DNA of 11,586 nt from Pedobacter sp. (GTDB lineage: Bacteria > Bacteroidota > Bacteroidia > Sphingobacteriales > Sphingobacteriaceae). Made by a program: the position numbers and the translations under genes. The notes beneath the pieces were generated by a model. That model made no database searches. It had not been told where the DNA came from and saw only the letters and a program-made list of their open reading frames with translations. Positions 7,912 to 11,586 of this stretch are shown here, in pieces. The stretch's first letter is position 1, and every line of letters begins with the position of its first letter. The stretch is from contig SEDG01000050.1 of assembly GCA_004295885.1 (NCBI GenBank), forward strand, positions 1 through 11,586, in the 5' to 3' direction.

Positions 7912-8011
7912 CGTCATTACGAGAATCGATTTTTCATCGTTCGAAGCAATCTCCTCCTTGCAATTGACACAATAATATGAAGGAGATTGCTTCGCTTTGC
8001 TCGCAATGACG
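7912..8011. repeat. Palindromic repeat element (REP/MITE-like) between convergent genes
   Basis: The ends are inverted repeats: CGTCATTACGAG (7912-7923) against CTCGCAATGACG (8000-8011), 11 of 12 paired. Inside them lies a perfect 14-bp pair, CGAAGCAATCTCCT (7942-7955) with AGGAGATTGCTTCG (7981-7994), enclosing a 25-nt loop. The left arm has 18 nt between these blocks and the right arm only 5; the extra part can fold as a side hairpin (CGAT 7927-7930 with ATCG 7936-7939, extended by GAA/TTC around a bulged T). The consensus GTCATTGCGAG...GAAGCAATCTC is one I recognise as a dispersed repeat in many Pedobacter-type genomes. It starts 22 bp after the CE1 stop and 20 bp from the GH43 stop, so RNA from either strand would fold into a large hairpin that could stop transcription or protect the mRNA ends. 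An ORF read through it is not a gene. Confidence 0.8.
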
Positions 8012-8031
8012 CTCAAGGTGCAAGTTAATCA

Positions 8032-8985
8032 CTACTTTACAGCAACACCAGCTTCAGTTTGAACGATTTTCTTTATCGTACCATCAGCATTGTAAAACAT
8101 TTCGTCAATACAAATAGAACGCCTGTAGCTTCCGCCGGTTGGCAGCGAACCGTTGTGGTAAAAGAAATAAGATTTTCCCTTATAATCTAAAACACCAGGA
8201 TGCGTAGTAAAGCTATTAGGTACATTTTCTTGAATGATGCCCTGATAAGTCCATGGACCAGTTATGCTTTTAGCTGTGCAATATTCAATCATTTCTGGCT
8301 TGGTGCCTTTGCTGGCATATAATAAGTAGTAAAGATCTTTTCTTTTGTACACCCAAGGACCTTCAATATAGTTTTTAGGGTTGATGATGTTAATCTCGCC
8401 ATCCATTTCTATCATATTCTTTTTTAACTTCACCCATCTACAACTGCCATTTCCCCAAAACATATAGGCCTGTCCATCATCATCAATCATTACCGTCGGG
8501 TCAATATCATCCCAAGCATGTTTTAAGTCTGTAGTCATTTCATTTATTATTAATGCTTTCCCAATGGCATCTTTATAAGGACCAGTAGGATGATCAGAAA
8601 CGGCAACACCTATAGCCGCTCCTCCATTACTTCTGTCGTCTTTTTTATGGAAGGTAGATACAAACCAGTAAAATTTACCGTCGCGTTCTATACATTGTGC
8701 GGCATAGGCATCTCCTGTAGCCCATGAAAAGGTTTTTGGTGAAAGCGCTGCTCCATAATCTTTCCAATTCACTAAATCCGTGGAAGAGAAAACATGCCAG
8801 TCGGGCATTTTATAATTGGTAGCAGAAACTGATGCCGTATCATGACCCGTAAACAGGAAAACGGTATCTCTATAAACAATTGGAGCAGGATCTGCTGTAA
8901 AGATATGTTTGATGATAGGATTCTGAGCGTTTGCCAAAAAACAGTTAAATATTAGAGAGAATGCAATTAGAATATTCTTTTTCAT
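8032..8985 (-). CDS. Secreted single-domain GH43 glycosidase
   Basis: A 317-residue exported GH43 enzyme, last gene of the right-hand minus-strand group. Residues 1-20 form a signal peptide (MKKNILIAFS..., ending LANA before QNP). Catalytic acids are D32 in TADPAP, D162 in DDIDPTV and E208 in YIEGPW. It is a close paralog of the catalytic part of the GH43 at 8-1366 (shared runs such as DTVFL, KRKDLYY, GKSYFFYHNG), but stops at AGVAVK, where that protein continues through a linker into CBM6. No CBM6 remnant is seen downstream; the palindromic repeat begins 20 bp after the stop. It follows the GH10 gene by 43 bp and likely shares its transcript. Expected to act on arabinose- or xylose-containing oligosaccharides; exact specificity is unknown. 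Confidence 0.9.
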   Translation of the reverse strand: MKKNILIAFSLIFNCFLANAQNPIIKHIFTADPAPIVYRDTVFLFTGHDTASVSATNYKMPDWHVFSSTDLVNWKDYGAALSPKTFSWATGDAYAAQCIERDGKFYWFVSTFHKKDDRSNGGAAIGVAVSDHPTGPYKDAIGKALIINEMTTDLKHAWDDIDPTVMIDDDGQAYMFWGNGSCRWVKLKKNMIEMDGEINIINPKNYIEGPWVYKRKDLYYLLYASKGTKPEMIEYCTAKSITGPWTYQGIIQENVPNSFTTHPGVLDYKGKSYFFYHNGSLPTGGSYRRSICIDEMFYNADGTIKKIVQTEAGVAVK

Positions 8986-9028
8986 TTTTCGTGTTTATTA
9001 AAGGTTTAGCTAATACAGGAAATCTCCT

Positions 9029-10141
9029 TTACTTTTTAAAATTGATTACTTCCCAATATGCTTTTTTCGGTTTAAACTGAGCATCAAAAAGTAATGGATA
9101 ATTTTTTCTTCCTGGAACAGGATAGGTGTCAAGCCAAGTTCTACGGTCTGAAATGTTCCAAAACGTAACATTAGTGATTATGTTTTTATATCTCCTAAAT
9201 ACATCAAATACCATTTTGTACTTTGCCATTTGCTGGGCTTCTAATGCGGGTGTAAATTCATCAGACTCGTTTGCACCTTTTGCACGTTTAAATTTTTCCC
9301 ATGGATAAATAGAAATGTCAAGTTCCGTAAATTGAACTTTGAGTCCTAAGGACGAATACCTTTCAATTGCGGTTACGAGTTCAGTTTCTGTAGGTTCTTG
9401 TATCGACCAATGTGCCTGTAAGCCTACACCATCTATTGGAACACCTTTTTCCTTTAAACTTTTGAGGAGCCTGTAAACCCTTTCTCTTTTTTCAGGGCGT
9501 TCGGTATTATAATCGTTGTAATATAATTTTGCCTCAGGATCTGCAGCATGCGCATATTCAAAAGCCTTAGTGATAAAGTCATCTCCGCATATTTGGTACC
9601 ATTTAGAGTCGCGAAGATATTTGGTGGAGTCATCATCGATGGCTTCGTTTACCACATCCCAAGCATATATTTTTCCCTTATATCTGCCAACTACTGCCTC
9701 GATGTGAGTTTTTAACCTTTGTAAAAGCACTTCCTTGGTAACTTGTTTGCCATCTTTACCTACAAAAAACCAAGAAGGAGCTTGCTCATGCCAACAAAGG
9801 TTATGTCCACGCACTTTAATGTTGTTTTTCACGGCAAAACTCACAATAGAATCGGCTGTAGACCAGTTAAACTTTCCCTCAACAGGCTGCAACATTTCCA
9901 TTTTCATGTCGTTTTCTGCCGTAACACTGTTAAAGTGTTTTTTAATGAGTACCGCCTCTTCTCCAGCTAGGTTTCTTTTGCCAACTGCAACACCAATGGA
10001 AAAATAATTTTTGTAAAAATCCTTTAATCCACGTGGATCATCTTGGTAGTTTAAGGCTGATTGTTTGGTTTTACAAGACCCTAAAATGATGATTAGGAGT
10101 AGTGTTATAATATATTTTTGGTTGATAATTAGTCGCTTCAT
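9029..10141 (-). CDS. GH10 endo-1,4-beta-xylanase, predicted lipoprotein
   Basis: A 370-residue retaining endoxylanase that cuts the beta-1,4-xylan backbone. The N-terminus MKRLIINQKYII is followed by a hydrophobic stretch and the lipobox LGSC, so C23 is predicted to be lipidated; the protein is probably anchored at the outer membrane, perhaps facing outward. The residues after Cys (KTKQ) do not clearly match the acidic surface-export signal known from Bacteroides. The GH10 barrel covers about 38-368. E166 in WDVVNEA is the acid/base and E273 in QFTELDIS the nucleophile; HNLCWHEQ and the late LLFD motif are also in place. Length is normal for a single-domain GH10. It sits between the CE6-like esterase (49 bp upstream) and a GH43 (43 bp downstream), fitting joint backbone cutting and deacetylation. 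A damaged paralog lies upstream at 11067-11586. Confidence 0.94.
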   Translation of the reverse strand: MKRLIINQKYIITLLLIIILGSCKTKQSALNYQDDPRGLKDFYKNYFSIGVAVGKRNLAGEEAVLIKKHFNSVTAENDMKMEMLQPVEGKFNWSTADSIVSFAVKNNIKVRGHNLCWHEQAPSWFFVGKDGKQVTKEVLLQRLKTHIEAVVGRYKGKIYAWDVVNEAIDDDSTKYLRDSKWYQICGDDFITKAFEYAHAADPEAKLYYNDYNTERPEKRERVYRLLKSLKEKGVPIDGVGLQAHWSIQEPTETELVTAIERYSSLGLKVQFTELDISIYPWEKFKRAKGANESDEFTPALEAQQMAKYKMVFDVFRRYKNIITNVTFWNISDRRTWLDTYPVPGRKNYPLLFDAQFKPKKAYWEVINFKK

Positions 10142-10190
10142 CGAGTATTTATTTAATCAATCTATTTAACTTTTGCTAAGTCTTTTGAGC

Positions 10191-11042
10191 TTATTCTTCT
10201 TTCAATTTGTAACCTAAAAGGGATAACATTTTTGCACCATACCTTTTCCCTAGCATGCGATATCCCTCAGCAGAGAAATGAAGATTGTCTGGTCCATCAG
10301 GGCAACCAGCTGAAGAAATTACATGTGAATTAGGAATAGATTGAGGCAAAGTGGCTATGATGGCATTCATGCTAGCGCAAACTCCACCTTGATCTGCGTT
10401 CACCACCTCTCCAGCAAGTAACGGAATAGCTTTAGCTTCAAGGTTAAGGTCTGTCAATAAGTTTTGATATACATTTTTAACTTTATCAGGCCATGTTTTA
10501 TCGCCAGTATTTGACTCTCCTTGATGCATTAAAATCCCTTTGATTACGCCGCTTTTTTGAGCAATTTTTGCCATTTCTACTAAACGCCCATAGGGATTCC
10601 CATCATATTCCTTCAACATTCCCTTCATCCAGTCTGGAGCGGTTACAGTATAAGATTGATAGTTGCCTTTATCAAAAAGTTCAATTTTGCAACCTCCAAC
10701 GGCTACATTAATTACGCCAACCTTGATGTTTTTCGGAAGATTGGCAACTAATGTTCTCCCAAAATAATCTACAGGGCCTAAGCCAGTTTTGCACCTAACC
10801 AACGGCGGTATGGCGGTATACCAATTACCCTTGGTTCGGTTCAAATTTGCACAATCAACGGCTTCCAATATTTGAAAGCGTTTATCTACATCGATGGTGT
10901 CTTTAGCTTCGAAAGCAGCGCTTCCTTCCATGTTCGATTGGCCGAAAGCTAGGAAAATATAAAAATTAGGGTCTTGCGAAAACGATGGTAGACTTGTGAA
11001 CAGCAATGCTGAGCAAAATAAAATGGTTCGTAAACTTTTCAT
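10191..11042 (-). CDS. Secreted SGNH/CE6-like acetyl xylan esterase
   Basis: A 283-residue esterase of the CE6/sialate O-acetylesterase-like (DUF303) group, expected to remove acetyl groups from xylan so that GH10 can act. Residues 1-23 form a signal peptide (MKSLRTILFC..., ending SFSQ). Three family blocks are visible: FGQSNMEG with nucleophile S36, the MHQGESNTGD block at 172-181, and PDNLHFSAEG with D252 and H255 near the C-terminus. A GCPDGPDNLHF stretch is typical of these enzymes. The gene begins 24 bp after the true end of the broken GH10 and ends 49 bp before the intact GH10, so it is probably in the same operon. Acetylxylan as substrate is inferred from context; the family also contains esterases acting on other acetylated sugars. 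Confidence 0.88.
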   Translation of the reverse strand: MKSLRTILFCSALLFTSLPSFSQDPNFYIFLAFGQSNMEGSAAFEAKDTIDVDKRFQILEAVDCANLNRTKGNWYTAIPPLVRCKTGLGPVDYFGRTLVANLPKNIKVGVINVAVGGCKIELFDKGNYQSYTVTAPDWMKGMLKEYDGNPYGRLVEMAKIAQKSGVIKGILMHQGESNTGDKTWPDKVKNVYQNLLTDLNLEAKAIPLLAGEVVNADQGGVCASMNAIIATLPQSIPNSHVISSAGCPDGPDNLHFSAEGYRMLGKRYGAKMLSLLGYKLKEE

Positions 11043-11066
11043 ACTATTATATAAAGGTTATTGAAT

Positions 11067-11586
11067 TTAGAATTTGATGACTTCGTAATAAGCTTTTTTA
11101 GGCTGTAATTCGGTGTCGAAAAGTAATGGATAGTTTTTTCCTGCTAGGGCTATTAATTGACCAATGAGCTTGCAAGCCTACACCGTGTATAGGCACTCCT
11201 TTAGCTAAAAGGTTTTTAAGCATTTTATAGATTTTATCCCTTTTACCTGCGTTTTCAGTATTGTAATCATTGTAAAACAAAATTGCTTTTGGGTCTGCTT
11301 GGTGGGCATATCTAAACGCTTGTTCTATAAACTCTTCTCCTGCAATTTTCAGAAATGGCGATTTGCGGTAGAAACTAGTATCGTCTGCAATAACCTCGTT
11401 TACCACGTCCCAGGCATATATTTTTCCGCGGTAGCGAGATACCACTGTTTCGATATGACTTTTCATCCTGCCTAGCAGAACTTCCTTTGAAACTTGCTGA
11501 CCTACCGAATCTTTAAAAAGCCAAAAAGGCGTTTGAGTATGCCATACCAAACAATGCCCTCTTACTTTTATTTTATTCGCAACTCC
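11067..11586 (-). pseudogene. GH10 xylanase remnant with internal deletion and frameshift, 5' part outside the window
   Basis: The reading frame is open from the right edge (11586) with residues GVANKIKVRGHCLVWH, matching the intact GH10 paralog from about residue 103. The acid/base Glu is present in WDVVNEV (codon at 11395-11397), and similarity runs through GVGLQAHWSIN. Then the frame breaks: it ends in unrelated residues and a stop at 11098-11100. In another frame, starting near 11130, the true GH10 C-terminus is readable: GKNYPLLFDTELQPKKAYY, ending EVIKF at a stop at 11067-11069. Compared with the paralog, about 90 codons are missing, roughly its residues 251-342, including the nucleophile in TELD. 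The missing length must leave a remainder of 1 on division by 3. The product cannot be an active GH10. A TTG at 11550 is not a real start. An assembly collapse is the main alternative. Confidence 0.85.

Noticed and set aside
7831..8016. A 61-residue minus-strand ORF (contains VIASKAKQSP) across the intergenic region
   Set aside because: It is a translation of the palindromic repeat and runs into the CE1 gene; such peptides are common false calls made from this repeat.
1..11586. CRISPR arrays, tRNA or rRNA genes, transposase genes, toxin-antitoxin pairs
   Set aside because: None seen: no regularly spaced repeats, no tRNA-like cloverleaf noticed in the gaps, and every long frame is a CAZyme.

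Overview
The window is part of a hemicellulose (arabinoxylan) degradation locus from a Bacteroidota bacterium, most likely a Sphingobacteriaceae/Pedobacter-like organism. Four things suggest this: AT-rich DNA, starts without Shine-Dalgarno sequences, signal peptides that end just before Gln in several proteins, and a TTTG-N20-TAnnTTTG promoter of the Bacteroidota type. The taxon is an inference. Every gene encodes an exported carbohydrate-active enzyme. No SusC/SusD pair, transporter or regulator lies inside the window, so it is a fragment of a larger polysaccharide utilization locus (PUL) or an enzyme-only cluster.

Layout: (1) 8-2740, minus strand: two tandem GH43 genes with C-terminal CBM6 modules, only 3 bp apart. 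(2) 2741-2982: a divergent regulatory region with a good plus-strand promoter and two copies of an AGCGCTA-containing 10-mer 110 bp apart. (3) 2983-7889, plus strand: a GH43 with a C-terminal beta-sandwich, then GH95, then a CE1-type esterase, with gaps of 35 and 9 bp. (4) 7890-8031: a convergent gap filled by a palindromic repeat element, plus a weak terminator for the minus strand. (5) 8032-11586, minus strand: in transcription order, a broken GH10 copy that runs off the right edge, a CE6-like SGNH esterase, an intact GH10 lipoprotein xylanase and a stand-alone GH43.

The genes work together as follows (family knowledge plus inference). The GH10 lipoprotein cuts the xylan backbone, probably at the cell surface. 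The CE6-like and CE1-like esterases remove acetyl and possibly feruloyl groups. The CBM6-linked and other GH43 enzymes remove arabinofuranose branches or xylose. GH95 removes a terminal alpha-L-galactose or alpha-L-fucose, as found on complex cereal glucuronoarabinoxylans.

The points most worth a second look are the GH10 remnant (an internal loss of roughly 90 codons, including the nucleophile, with the true C-terminus still readable in another frame), the palindromic repeat with an extra side hairpin, and a Thr in GH95 at a position that may indicate alpha-L-galactosidase rather than fucosidase activity. I do not see an undescribed type of system. The window reads as a fairly ordinary CAZyme cluster with one decayed gene.
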